Source: an uncultured Clostridia bacterium (lineage in GTDB: Bacteria; Bacillota; Clostridia; Christensenellales; CAG-917). Taken from it: a stretch of DNA of 64,000 bases. A program made the position numbers and the translations under genes. The notes beneath the pieces were generated by a model, which saw nothing but the letters and a program-made list of their open reading frames with translations, made no database searches and was not told where the DNA came from. Location of the stretch: positions 284,635-348,634 of the forward strand of contig CASECZ010000002.1 of NCBI GenBank assembly GCA_949286725.1, in the 5' to 3' direction. This document shows positions 22,959 through 31,296 of the stretch, piece by piece (position 1 is the stretch's first letter; each line of letters opens with the position of its first letter).

Positions 22959-24005
22959 ATGAGAATTTCCAACCATTCCAATCTGAGAAAAGTGGCAATC
23001 ATCGGCGTTGCGCTCGCAATCATCGCCACCACTTCCGTGGCGGGCACTCTTGCCGCGTTCAACGCCACTTACACCTGGCAATCCGATTCCGCAGTGACGG
23101 GCGATTTCGGATTCAGCGATACGACGTACAGACTTTCGCTGTTCGGCGACGATGGCATCATCCTTCCCGACGAGAGCGGCAAAAGCGTTCTGTCGGGTCC
23201 CGCCTTCGGTGACGTGCCTGTCACGTGGAGCTTTGCCGCCGACAATCCGAGCGGCATTCCCGTCGTGTTCTATCTTGCGTCCGCCGACGGCAGTGTGGAC
23301 TATTCCACGGCGTTCTGTTCGGGTTACAACTTTTCGCAACTGGCGTCGTACTACGTGAAAGGCGCCTATGGCGAAAGTATTCCGCTCGCCGAAGTTTCGG
23401 GCGACCTTACGGAACTGGTATCCGCGTTGAGCGTGGGAAAGACCTTGTGCTGGACCTGGCCTTACTCCGTATATTCCGACGCCGATTGCACCGTGGAAGT
23501 GAACGACGGCAACGTGCAGACCTACAAAGCGTATTGCGAAAACCTCTGCGTCGGCGCATACGAGTTTCCCGTTGCGGTCGCAAACGCGCTTTCCGAGCAT
23601 ACGGTGGGCTATGCGGCGGCGGGCAACGACGATGAGTTCTCGGTGGTTCCGTGCTCCGACAAGACCAGACTCACGCTCGAAGGCGGACTGTTCAAGGCAG
23701 AGGGCGTCAACGTGCCTTTGCGCACCTCCGACGGGGTTTTCTACATTCCCGCAACGGTGAACGACCTGAGAATGGACAGCGCGCTCGTCGTGTTCGTGCC
23801 TACCAACTCTTATGCGCAGGAGGTGTCCAACGCATTTACCGAAGCGGAGGTGCATTTCGATACGCTCGGAACGTACAACATAAGCGGCGAAACCGCGACC
23901 CGCAGCGACGACGGCACCAGAACGGCGTTCGTCGTGCATCCGTCGTCTACGGGAGGCAGTCGTCCCGAAATTTCCGTGACGGCCACCGCCGTGGTGGAAG
24001 GCTGA
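22959..24005 (+). CDS. Secreted protein with SipW-dependent-type signal peptide
   Basis: 348 residues. The N-terminus has a basic patch, a hydrophobic helix (about 9-28) and the sequence VAGTLAAFNATYTWQSDS, the pattern of signal peptides cleaved by the SipW type of signal peptidase, as in TasA and CalY/camelysin. The mature part is polar, acidic, rich in aromatic and Ser/Thr residues, without a membrane anchor or a domain I recognise. It may form extracellular fibres, by analogy only. A GTG 30 bases upstream is an alternative start; ribosome-binding signals are weak for both. The next gene starts one base after its stop and looks like a partner signal peptidase relative. Confidence 0.75.
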   Translation: MRISNHSNLRKVAIIGVALAIIATTSVAGTLAAFNATYTWQSDSAVTGDFGFSDTTYRLSLFGDDGIILPDESGKSVLSGPAFGDVPVTWSFAADNPSGIPVVFYLASADGSVDYSTAFCSGYNFSQLASYYVKGAYGESIPLAEVSGDLTELVSALSVGKTLCWTWPYSVYSDADCTVEVNDGNVQTYKAYCENLCVGAYEFPVAVANALSEHTVGYAAAGNDDEFSVVPCSDKTRLTLEGGLFKAEGVNVPLRTSDGVFYIPATVNDLRMDSALVVFVPTNSYAQEVSNAFTEAEVHFDTLGTYNISGETATRSDDGTRTAFVVHPSSTGGSRPEISVTATAVVEG

Positions 24006-24006
24006 C

Positions 24007-24552
24007 TTGAAAAAGTCGCATAACGCCGAGTTTTTCGCAAACCTGCGCTTTATTCTGGACGGTTTTCTGTGTCGGGCGCTTGTCGCCGTCGGCACGGTTG
24101 TGACCCTGATTTGCGTATTCTTTGCGGTCAATACCGTATCCTGCGGATTCCCCGCCTGTGCGGGGAAGGGTTTCGTGTTGTTTTCGTCGGGCGGCGCACT
24201 CGGTCTGCCCGACGACGACCTGATAATCTTCGACCCCTGCGACGCGGACGATTTGCGGACGGGCGACTACTGCGTTTACCGTTCGGCATCGGGACCCGAC
24301 ATCGGAGTGGTGAAATCGGCGGGAGAGGACAAAATCGTGTTGACGAAGGATGCGGAAGGCAAAACCGCGACGGTGATAACCCGCGCACTCGTCATAGGGC
24401 GGGCACATTCTCACAATCCCTCCGCGGGCAAGGCGATAAGTGCCGTCGCATCCGTAAAGACGGAACTCACCGCAATATCCGCGGCAATCGTGATTTTCGA
24501 ACTTACCACGCTGATGAGAAAAAACAAACGGGAATTTCTGTCGGCGGACTGA
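24007..24552 (+). CDS. SipW-like signal peptidase relative, catalytic residues apparently lost
   Basis: 181 residues with a TTG start; GGAAGG lies upstream inside the previous gene. The layout is that of SipW/archaeal-type signal peptidase I: a membrane helix at about 23-45, an outer domain, and a C-terminal helix at about 150-168. The stretch FSSGGALGLPDDDLIIFDPCDADDLRTGDYCVYR parallels the family pattern SGSMxPTIPxGDL followed by a GDxIxY motif. The position of the catalytic serine appears to be Gly62, and the partner histidine region reads IGVVKSAG. So it may be inactive or use nearby Ser60/Ser61 or Lys103. Coupled to the preceding secreted protein. Confidence 0.6.
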   Translation: MKKSHNAEFFANLRFILDGFLCRALVAVGTVVTLICVFFAVNTVSCGFPACAGKGFVLFSSGGALGLPDDDLIIFDPCDADDLRTGDYCVYRSASGPDIGVVKSAGEDKIVLTKDAEGKTATVITRALVIGRAHSHNPSAGKAISAVASVKTELTAISAAIVIFELTTLMRKNKREFLSAD

Positions 24553-25029
24553 TCAAAGGGGAGTGCGCACGTCCAAAGCGCGACGCCATTTTTCCGCGTC
24601 GAAACGCGGATTGGCGGGAGAAGTGGACGGAAGCTCTATGCTTACGGGCACCAGCTCGGGAAAAGCGTCGGCGAATATTTTGCCCGCCGTTTTGCCGTTG
24701 AGGAGAATGCGCTCGATTTTCGTCGAGGCGAGAAGGGCGGCGACGTTCGCCACGGAGTAGTCTTTTATCGTGCTGTCCTGCGACCCCACGATTTCGCATT
24801 CCGTGACTATGTCCCACAGCGCGATGCCGTGTTTGCGGGCGAAAGCCTGCTTTTCGGGCACGCCGACGGGCACGGAACAACCGAAACACTCCGCCGCCGT
24901 GCGCCAGAAACGGTTCTGCGGGTGTCCGTAGTAGAAGTTGCACTCGCGGGATTTCACGCTCGGGAAACTGCCCAGCACGAGTACGCGGCTGTCGTCGTCG
25001 AAAAAGGGGTCGAAACCTTTCACTTTCAT
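24553..25029 (-). CDS. DNA-deoxyinosine glycosylase-type uracil-DNA glycosylase family protein
   Basis: 158 residues, uracil-DNA glycosylase superfamily, closest by motif to the family 6 hypoxanthine/deoxyinosine glycosylases. These excise deaminated bases and start base-excision repair. Diagnostic motifs are VLVLGSFPSVKSRE (residues about 16-29), YYGHPQNRFWR and, near the end, ELPSTSPANPRF, where the SxSPA type replaces the HPS motif of other UDGs. No Shine-Dalgarno sequence lies before the ATG; a TTGACA promoter upstream places the transcript start at the ATG itself, so the message may be leaderless. Its stop abuts the convergent SipW-like gene with no gap. Confidence 0.85.
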   Translation of the reverse strand: MKVKGFDPFFDDDSRVLVLGSFPSVKSRECNFYYGHPQNRFWRTAAECFGCSVPVGVPEKQAFARKHGIALWDIVTECEIVGSQDSTIKDYSVANVAALLASTKIERILLNGKTAGKIFADAFPELVPVSIELPSTSPANPRFDAEKWRRALDVRTPL

Positions 25030-25035
25030 AATTCG

Positions 25036-25064
25036 AGAGTACTATTCGCCGCGCGTTTTGTCAA
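25036..25064 (-). promoter_or_regulatory. Possible promoter for the DNA glycosylase gene
   Basis: On the minus strand: perfect TTGACA (25064-25059), 17-base spacer, weak -10 TACTCT (25041-25036). The start point would fall at about 25029-25030, the first base of the ATG. Confidence 0.4.
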
Positions 25065-25091
25065 TAAAGAACGGTGTAATGGTTGCACCGC

Positions 25092-25121
25092 TGGACAAGC
25101 GGCGGGAATAAATGCTATTAT
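25092..25121 (+). promoter_or_regulatory. Predicted promoter for the O-antigen-ligase-like gene
   Basis: TGGACA (25092-25097), 18-base spacer, TATTAT (25116-25121), 40 bases ahead of the gene. Confidence 0.55.
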
Positions 25122-25161
25122 ATTAATGTTGCTATATTAAAAATGTTCTTTCGAGGTAAGT

Positions 25162-26598
25162 ATGAGAGAATTGAGGCGCAGGTTCGGAAATTTTGCGTAC
25201 AGCGACATTTATCTTGCCATCGTCGCCGCCATCGTCACTCTGGCGTGGGCGGTCAGAAGCGCGGAGTTCGGCTTCGTCGCGCTCGTGCTTTTTGCCTGCG
25301 TGTCTCTCGTTCTGCTTGACGACATTCTCCCTCTCACGGCACCGATATTCTATGCGATGTGCATGATTTTCACGGACCAGGTCGACGACTTTCTGTTTAT
25401 GTGGCCGACTTTCATTCCGCTCGGCGTCGCCGTCGTGATATTCGTCGTGCGCAACCGCGGCAGGGTGAAACTGGGCAAAATGGTGTTCCCGCAACTCGCC
25501 GTATCCGTCGCTCTGCTGTTGGGTGGCGCGGGTACGATTGCCGCCTCGGACTACCTGCGCGCACTTCCCAGCGTACTCTTCCTCGGCATAGGTGTGCTCG
25601 CAATTTACATTCTGCTTTTCCAGTTCGTCAAGACGGACGAAAAACGCGACATAGGACTCTTCTTCTGCAAGATGCTGATGTGGTTCGGCGTTGCCGTGCT
25701 AATAGAACTCGTCATAGTCATAGTGCGCTCGGGGCAACCTCCCGCCGAATGGGGGCATATGTACCGCGACACGGGCTGGGGCAACGAAAACAATATTGCC
25801 ACCATACTGAGCCTCACCGCGCCAATGTGCTTCTACCTCTCCACGCGTTACCGTCACGGCTGGGCATACATTCTCATGGGCGTGGCGCAGTACGTGGGGA
25901 TAATCCTCTCCTTCTCCCGCGGGAGCATACTCATGGGCGCGATAACGGGACCCGTATGCGCGATATACGCCCTCGTCAAAGCCGTCGACAGACGCATCAT
26001 CGGCATAAGCTACGGCGTTATAATAGCCGCCGTGCTCGCAGGGTACTTCGCCGTATTCGACAAGGTCAACGATATGTTCGCAAGCCTGATGGGGCAGGGC
26101 TTCGGAGTGTCGGGCAGAGATTTGCTTTACGCCGAGGCGTGGGACGTGTTCACCAAACACCCGCTCATCGGTGCGGGCGTCGGCTACAACGGACCCAACT
26201 ACAACATCAACACGATGCAGTTCTATTGGTTCCATTCCACGCTCTTCCAGGTGCTCGCAAACATGGGTATCGTGGGCTTTGCGGCTTATGCGTACTACTA
26301 CGTCGTCCGTTTCGGCATAGTGTTCAAAGGGATACGCAACCCTCTCAACGTGTTCATGCTGATTGCGTGGCTGGGCTTCGAGGGCTACTCGATGATGGAC
26401 ACGGGCACCTTCGTTCCCTTCCCGACCATGGCACTCATAATGGCGATGGCGATGCTCCTCGAATACACCAACAAAGCCGCTCCGTTCAGAGGCGAGGTGG
26501 ACGAATACAACCGCTTCTTCAAGCGCGGAGCGATCAAGGCGCAAGCCCGTTACTACGGGACGTTCACCGACGAATACGCAAGAACCGTCGCGGCGTGA
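25162..26598 (+). CDS. O-antigen ligase-like polytopic membrane protein
   Basis: 478 residues with roughly ten to twelve hydrophobic segments. It shows Wzy/WaaL-type features: a large outer loop with WGHMYRDTGWGNENNIATIL, the helix IILSFSRGSILMGA, and the late motif KHPLIGAGVGYNGPNY followed by FHSTLFQVLANMGIVGF. Such proteins polymerise or ligate lipid-linked glycans at the outer face of the cytoplasmic membrane. It stands alone between two promoters and a terminator, without glycosyltransferases nearby, so the glycan cannot be inferred. TTTCGAGGTAAGT precedes the ATG. Confidence 0.85.
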   Translation: MRELRRRFGNFAYSDIYLAIVAAIVTLAWAVRSAEFGFVALVLFACVSLVLLDDILPLTAPIFYAMCMIFTDQVDDFLFMWPTFIPLGVAVVIFVVRNRGRVKLGKMVFPQLAVSVALLLGGAGTIAASDYLRALPSVLFLGIGVLAIYILLFQFVKTDEKRDIGLFFCKMLMWFGVAVLIELVIVIVRSGQPPAEWGHMYRDTGWGNENNIATILSLTAPMCFYLSTRYRHGWAYILMGVAQYVGIILSFSRGSILMGAITGPVCAIYALVKAVDRRIIGISYGVIIAAVLAGYFAVFDKVNDMFASLMGQGFGVSGRDLLYAEAWDVFTKHPLIGAGVGYNGPNYNINTMQFYWFHSTLFQVLANMGIVGFAAYAYYYVVRFGIVFKGIRNPLNVFMLIAWLGFEGYSMMDTGTFVPFPTMALIMAMAMLLEYTNKAAPFRGEVDEYNRFFKRGAIKAQARYYGTFTDEYARTVAA

Positions 26599-26638
26599 CG
26601 CCTTATCCACGCGGTATTGTCCGAAAACAAAATATGAC

Positions 26639-26667
26639 AAAAACGCACGTTTATACGCGCGTTTTTT
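26639..26667 (+). terminator. Rho-independent terminator
   Basis: Stem AAAAACGCACG (26639-26649) with CGCGCGTTTTT (26656-26666), one G-U, loop TTTATA, followed by T. It separates the plus-strand gene from the convergent DUF1540 gene and may work in both directions. Confidence 0.8.
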
Positions 26668-26710
26668 CATATTAAACTGCGTTTTCGATATTAAATGCAG
26701 ACGCCGTGCG

Positions 26711-27022
26711 TCATTCCTGCGGGGATATGCGGCTGCGGCATTTGGTGGAGAACACGCCGTCCTTCACGGTGATTTTTTCGGCGGAACAGACGCCGTTGCG
26801 GTTCAGCGCGCATTTTGCCGAGCACTGCACAATGCTGTCGGTATCCGCGCCGTTGAACTCCTCGCCCGCTTCCACGTCGGCAAAGGACTGCGCAAGCGCG
26901 CCGCCTTCGCGTTTTATGCGGCTGAGACACGCCGCCTTGTCGCCCACGGATATTATGCCCGCAAGGCAACGGCATTTCACGTTGTGTTCGCAGTTTGAAG
27001 TTTCGCAGATTATTTCTTTCAT
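26711..27022 (-). CDS. DUF1540 domain protein with two cysteine motifs
   Basis: 103 residues. Two copies of the DUF1540 pattern are visible: [21 protein letters not shown] at the N-terminus and [20 protein letters not shown] near residue 66, so eight or more conserved cysteines probably bind metal. The function of DUF1540 is not established; it is common in spore-forming Clostridia. The start was placed at MKEIICE because GGAGGCG lies before it; a longer frame starts nine codons upstream but lacks such a site. Divergent from rplI. Confidence 0.85.
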   Translation of the reverse strand: MKEIICETSNCEHNVKCRCLAGIISVGDKAACLSRIKREGGALAQSFADVEAGEEFNGADTDSIVQCSAKCALNRNGVCSAEKITVKDGVFSTKCRSRISPQE

Positions 27023-27096
27023 ATTCGCCTCCGCAATTATTCTTGCCACGACGCGCGCTTTTATACGTGCGCGGGCGACGGGATTGCCGTTTGCTA

Positions 27097-27125
27097 TTGT
27101 CTTGCCCGCCGCGGTGTGCTATAAT
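27097..27125 (+). promoter_or_regulatory. Predicted promoter for rplI
   Basis: TTGTCT (27097-27102), 17-base spacer, perfect TATAAT (27120-27125), 18 bases before the start codon. Confidence 0.75.
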
Positions 27126-27143
27126 CTCCAAAAGGAGTTTTTT

Positions 27144-27590
27144 ATGAAAGTCATTCTCAATCAGGACGTAAAAGGCACGGGAAAGAAGGGCGAAATCGTC
27201 GAGGTCAACGACGGGTATGCCCGCAATTTCCTCATCAAAAAAGGTATGGCGACGGAGGGCACTCCCCAAAATCTGTACGTTGCCGAACAGCGTAAAAAAG
27301 CCTATGAGGCGAAGGTTGCCGCAGAACGCGCGGAAGCCGAAGTCGTGGCAAAGAAACTGGCAGACATCGTGCTCACCGTCAAAGCCCGCGCGGGCGAGAA
27401 CGGCGGCAAGATGTTCGGCTCCGTGACGGGCGAAAACATCGCGTCGGCACTTGCCGAAGAGGGTTTCGATATCGACAAGAAGAAAATCGAAATCAAGGAG
27501 AGCATAAGGGACTTCGGCGATTTCGAAGTCACGGTCAGGGTTTACGCGGGCGTCGCGGCAAAACTCCGCATTCACGTGGTACGCGCCTGA
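27144..27590 (+). CDS. rplI: 50S ribosomal protein L9
   Basis: L9, 148 residues, with two domains joined by a long helix. The N-terminal signature [36 protein letters not shown] is complete, the linker helix spans about 45-75, and the C-terminal domain begins at [24 protein letters not shown] lies nine bases ahead of the ATG. An open frame continues far upstream but crosses the promoter, so the short start is right. trmN6 follows after four bases. Confidence 0.97.
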   Translation: MKVILNQDVKGTGKKGEIVEVNDGYARNFLIKKGMATEGTPQNLYVAEQRKKAYEAKVAAERAEAEVVAKKLADIVLTVKARAGENGGKMFGSVTGENIASALAEEGFDIDKKKIEIKESIRDFGDFEVTVRVYAGVAAKLRIHVVRA

Positions 27591-27594
27591 CGGT

Positions 27595-28314
27595 ATGTCG
27601 GAATACGCGGTCTTGCTCGGAGGCGGGCACGAGATTTTACAGAGCACCGAGGGATATGCTTTTACGCAGGACTCGGTGCTTCTTGCCAATCTGACCAAAG
27701 CGGGAGCGAAGGACAGAGTGCTGGACCTCGGTTGCGGCGGCGGAGTGGTGGGAATACTTCTCTTGCTCAAAAAGAATGTGCGCGAAGTCGTGGGTATCGA
27801 CGTCGACGCGGCGGCGGTCGATCTTGCGCGCCGAAATGTCGAGCTCAATTCCCTTTCCGACAGAATGACGGTAAAGGAATGCGACGTGCGTCTGTCGGGC
27901 TCCGTCGTGGGCGCGGGCACTTTCGACAAGGCGGTGTGCAATCCGCCTTACTATGCCTTCGACGACGGTGCGGGCGCATCGAGGAACAGCCGCGCCAAAC
28001 GCGAGGGCGACGCCGTGCTTGCCGATTTCGTTGCGGCGGGTGCGCGCGCCTTGAAGAACGGCGGCGATTTCGTGCTGGTGCACAAGACGGACAGACTGTG
28101 CGATGCGGTGAGCGCGATGCGTGCCGCGGGGCTGGAACCCAAACGTCTGGTCGAAGTCTATCCCAAACCCGACGCTCCCGCCGACGTTTTCGTTATGACG
28201 GCGAGAAAGGGAGGAGCGGTCGGACTGGTCGTCGAGAGCCTTATCGTCAGGGACGCGCAGGGCAACGAAACCGACGCGTTCAAGGAGTTGTACGAATGGC
28301 AAAACTCTATATAG
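27595..28314 (+). CDS. trmN6: tRNA1(Val) (adenine(37)-N6)-methyltransferase family protein
   Basis: SAM-dependent methyltransferase of the TrmN6/YabB group, 239 residues. Visible are the SAM-binding motif VLDLGCGGGVVGILLL (about 42-57), the acidic turn GIDVDAAAVDLARRN and the catalytic NPPYY motif (about 121-125) of N6-adenine methyltransferases. It sits directly before rsmI, as yabB does in Bacillus, and overlaps rsmI by 19 bases, which indicates coupled translation. Target assignment rests on the family, not on proof. Confidence 0.88.
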   Translation: MSEYAVLLGGGHEILQSTEGYAFTQDSVLLANLTKAGAKDRVLDLGCGGGVVGILLLLKKNVREVVGIDVDAAAVDLARRNVELNSLSDRMTVKECDVRLSGSVVGAGTFDKAVCNPPYYAFDDGAGASRNSRAKREGDAVLADFVAAGARALKNGGDFVLVHKTDRLCDAVSAMRAAGLEPKRLVEVYPKPDAPADVFVMTARKGGAVGLVVESLIVRDAQGNETDAFKELYEWQNSI

Positions 28315-29096
28315 TGGGCACGCCGATAGGCAATATGAAGGACATCACCCTGCGCGCAATCGACACTTTGCGCGCCGCCGACATTGTCGCCTGCGAGGAC
28401 ACGCGGCACAGCCGCCCTTTGCTTGCGCAATACGGCATAAACGCACAGCTTGTTGCATATCACAAATTTAACGAGGCGGAATGCGCGCGTAAACTGGTGG
28501 ATTTTGTCAAAAGCGGCAAAAATGTGGCACTGATAACCGACGCGGGCATGCCCTCGGTGTCCGACCCCGGGGCGGAAGTTGTCGGACTTTGCAGAACGGA
28601 GGGCGTCGAGGTCGAAAGCGTGCCGGGTCCCAACGCGGTTGCCACCGCGGTGGCGTTGAGCGGCGTCAAAAGCACGGGGTTCGTGTTCCTGGGCTTTCTG
28701 CCCGAAAAGGCGAGCGCGCGCGACGAGCTTGTCAGGCGTGCGGACGGTGCGGAACTGCCGCTCGTCATTTACGTTGCTCCGCACGACGTAAAGAAGACCG
28801 CGGCGTATCTCGCGGGCGTGCTTGGCGACAGAAAGGCGTACGTCGTGCGCGAGATGACCAAAATCCACGAGAGCGTGACGGAAACCTCGCTTGCCTCTTT
28901 CGAGTGCGAGGAGCGCGGGGAAATAGTGTTGATTGTCGAGGGAGCGCGCAGGGAAAACGAGTTGCTCGCGCTGACTCCCGAAGAGCACCTGCGCAGGTAC
29001 GTCGAGGCGGGAATGGACAAGAAGGAAGCCGTCAAGAAGGTTGCGGCGGAAAGAGGCGTCCCGCGCAACGAAATCTACAAATTGAGCGTGGTATGA
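28296..29096 (+). CDS. rsmI: 16S rRNA (cytidine(1402)-2'-O)-methyltransferase
   Basis: RsmI (YraL type), 266 residues, methylates the ribose of C1402 in 16S rRNA near the decoding centre. The tetrapyrrole-methylase fold is recognised by YIVGTPIGNMKDITLRAIDTL, CEDTRHSRPLL, LITDAGMPSVSDPG and VPGPNAV. It begins inside the last codons of trmN6. A terminator follows 20 bases after the stop, closing the rplI-trmN6-rsmI unit. Confidence 0.96.
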   Translation: MAKLYIVGTPIGNMKDITLRAIDTLRAADIVACEDTRHSRPLLAQYGINAQLVAYHKFNEAECARKLVDFVKSGKNVALITDAGMPSVSDPGAEVVGLCRTEGVEVESVPGPNAVATAVALSGVKSTGFVFLGFLPEKASARDELVRRADGAELPLVIYVAPHDVKKTAAYLAGVLGDRKAYVVREMTKIHESVTETSLASFECEERGEIVLIVEGARRENELLALTPEEHLRRYVEAGMDKKEAVKKVAAERGVPRNEIYKLSVV

Positions 29097-29115
29097 AATA
29101 ATGCGCGGTATTTCG

Positions 29116-29146
29116 CGTCGCGGCGTTTGCGCCGCGGCGTTTTTTA
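29116..29146 (+). terminator. Rho-independent terminator after rsmI
   Basis: Stem CGTCGCGGCG (29116-29125) with CGCCGCGGCG (29130-29139), one G-U, loop TTTG, followed by seven T. Confidence 0.85.
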
Positions 29147-29225
29147 TTGCAAAATTCGTCACCGTCGGCACAAACTTCCCGCCTTTCGCGGCCGCCTTCG
29201 TGTTAGCGTTGCGGTGGAGGTCGCT

Positions 29226-30365
29226 ATGGAGCGCATTGCCGAAACGGCGTTGAGAGCAAAGACCGCGATTGCGGGGGCGGAGATTTTTGCGGGGAAGAGC
29301 ATAATTCCGTCCTTGCCCGTCACGGTTGCGAAAATTCTCGAAGACGGGTTGATATTCTTATTGTACGACAAAGGCACGGCGGAAATCGCCGCGCGTGTGG
29401 AGGCGGAGTTGAAGGGGTACGGCTACCGCGTCAGCGCGCACGATGCGGACGGGGATTTCGCGCCCGAGGAATACAGCAGGCTTGTGGTCGGCGTGGGCGC
29501 GGGCAGGGTTGCGGAGTGCGCAAAGCGCACGGCTCGCGGGCTGGACGTCGGTTGCGTGCTGGTCGTCACCGCGCCGAGCAGCGACGTGTTTCTGCGGGGC
29601 GGCGGCGTAAATCAGGTGTATCTCGACGAAGAAATTCTGAAAGCGTGTCCCGCGCGGTGCGTCGCCGCGGGGTGGGGGATACTTTTGTCGCGTCCTCTCG
29701 ACCGCTTCGAGGAATATTTCGACGCGAAGGTGCTGTCGAAGGGTACGCCCTGCGAGGAACGCCCGACGGAACCGCCCGCCGACGCCGACGTCGTGACGCT
29801 CACGTTGCAACTGCTGGAATGCGGGGCGGAGAACCGTCCCGAAAGCGCGAGCGACAAGACGGCGAGGTTGCTTGCCGCCATTGCCGAAGAAAAGGGCAAG
29901 GAAGTGCGGTTGCACGGGGAGTACAAGTTCCTTGCGGCGTGCACTCTTGCCGTGTTTTACTCGGGGTTTCTGTCCTCTCCCGCAATCGATACCTTGCCGC
30001 CCGCCGACCACGACGGCGCGCTGGAAGAATTGAGCAGACTGACGGGCGAACCGCGCGAAAAACTGTGCCATTCGTTTGACTTTTTCGACGTCAGCGGTTA
30101 TTTTAGAATAAACTATATATTAAGTGAATACAGGTTGGACCTTTTGGAGAGGCTTTCGGGGCTGGATTTGCGTTCGTCGGAACGCAGGTGGCGCAGGCTT
30201 TACGAGGACGCGGGTTACTGGCTCAAAAGCGCGTTGACGGCACGCGACATGCTGCGCGCGATGGCACTCGCGGGAGAACTCGGCACGGGGCTTCTCAACT
30301 ACGCCGTGGGTGCGGGCTTCTTCCGCAGACTGACGGGCGGAGAAGGGAGAAAAAGGGCAGCCTGA
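29226..30365 (+). CDS. Degenerate glycerol-1-phosphate dehydrogenase-like protein
   Basis: 379 residues. It resembles the iron/zinc alcohol dehydrogenase superfamily, closest in layout to glycerol-1-phosphate dehydrogenases (EgsA/AraM): the nucleotide-binding stretch LVVGVGAGRVAECAKRTAR (86-104), VLVVTAPSSDVF (111-122), and VYLDEEILKACPARCVAAGWGILLSRP (131-157). In active enzymes the last segment has AGxGDxL with a metal-binding Asp; here the residue is Ile152. One C-terminal His in RLHGEYKF is kept. So it may have lost metal and activity. GGAGG precedes the ATG; an upstream frame extension runs into the terminator. Family assignment is tentative. A HAD phosphatase follows after 55 bases. Confidence 0.5.
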   Translation: MERIAETALRAKTAIAGAEIFAGKSIIPSLPVTVAKILEDGLIFLLYDKGTAEIAARVEAELKGYGYRVSAHDADGDFAPEEYSRLVVGVGAGRVAECAKRTARGLDVGCVLVVTAPSSDVFLRGGGVNQVYLDEEILKACPARCVAAGWGILLSRPLDRFEEYFDAKVLSKGTPCEERPTEPPADADVVTLTLQLLECGAENRPESASDKTARLLAAIAEEKGKEVRLHGEYKFLAACTLAVFYSGFLSSPAIDTLPPADHDGALEELSRLTGEPREKLCHSFDFFDVSGYFRINYILSEYRLDLLERLSGLDLRSSERRWRRLYEDAGYWLKSALTARDMLRAMALAGELGTGLLNYAVGAGFFRRLTGGEGRKRAA

Positions 30366-30420
30366 CTTTCCGTCTCGGGCTCGTTTCTGTGGTGCGTAAG
30401 AGGAAAGAAAGGATGTACGA

Positions 30421-31209
30421 ATGGCAAAAAGCATCAAAGACGTCGAACTTTTTCTCTTCGACCTCGACGGCACCGTCTATATCGGCGACAACGAAATAGA
30501 GGGGTCTTTTGCCGCAGTCAACCGCTTGCGCGAAATGGGCAAGCGCATTTGCTTTTTCACCAACAACAGTTCCAGAATGCACACGGATTACATCGCGCGG
30601 CTCAACAACCTCGGTCTGCGTGTCTATTCCGACGAGATTTACACCAGCGGGCAGGTGACCTGCGAATATCTGCTTGACAACTACCGCGGCAAAAAGGTGT
30701 ATCTGCTCGGCAACGAGCGTCTGCGCGCCGAATTCGCGCTGTACGGCATAGAACTTTCCGACGACGACCCCGACATCGCGGTCATCGGTTTCGATACGTC
30801 GTTGACGTACGACAGACTTTACAAATTCTGCAAATACGTGCACGCGGGGTTGCCCTACATCGCAACGCACCCCGACTTCTACTGTCCCGCGGAGGAGTGC
30901 CCGATGCCCGATATCGGCGCGCTCATAGAGGCGGTGCGGCTTACGGTGGACCGCTCGCCCGACCTCATAATGGGCAAACCGCACAAGACGGCAGGGGAGC
31001 GCATCGCCAGGAAATACAATCTGTCGCCCAGAAAAATCGCAATGGTGGGGGACAGACTGTACACCGACGTCGCCTTCGGCAAGAACTGCGGGTTCGTGTC
31101 CGTGCTCGTGCTGTCGGGGGAAACCGACAGAGCGATGGCGGCGAAGTCCAAAATCAAACCCGACTATATCCTCGATGCGGTGAAGGACATTCCGGATATG
31201 CTGTCGTAA
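30421..31209 (+). CDS. HAD-IIA family phosphatase (NagD-like)
   Basis: 262 residues, haloacid dehalogenase superfamily with a IIA-type cap. Motif I is FLFDLDGTVYIGD (catalytic Asp nucleophile and general acid), motif II CFFTNNSSR, motif III Lys in MGKPHKTAG, and motif IV VGDRLYTDVAFG. Relatives dephosphorylate sugar phosphates, nitrophenyl phosphate or phosphoglycolate/glycerol phosphate, so the substrate is open. It lies 55 bases after the glycerol-phosphate-dehydrogenase-like gene, which makes a glycerol phosphate substrate worth testing. Confidence 0.9.
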   Translation: MAKSIKDVELFLFDLDGTVYIGDNEIEGSFAAVNRLREMGKRICFFTNNSSRMHTDYIARLNNLGLRVYSDEIYTSGQVTCEYLLDNYRGKKVYLLGNERLRAEFALYGIELSDDDPDIAVIGFDTSLTYDRLYKFCKYVHAGLPYIATHPDFYCPAEECPMPDIGALIEAVRLTVDRSPDLIMGKPHKTAGERIARKYNLSPRKIAMVGDRLYTDVAFGKNCGFVSVLVLSGETDRAMAAKSKIKPDYILDAVKDIPDMLS

Positions 31210-31212
31210 ACG

Positions 31213-31234
31213 CATATGCGCAGATGCGCATATG
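31213..31234 (+). repeat. Inverted repeat after the HAD phosphatase gene
   Basis: CATATGCGCA and TGCGCATATG form a perfect 10-bp inverted repeat with only two bases between; the core ATATGCGCAT recurs at about 31270-31279. No T-run follows. It could be an operator-like site for the downstream symporter or a processing signal. Confidence 0.5.
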
Positions 31235-31296
31235 TGAAAAGAGGAAAATTCAATGCGCCCGATATGCAGATATGCGCATGGGGGCGGGGAAGATAA

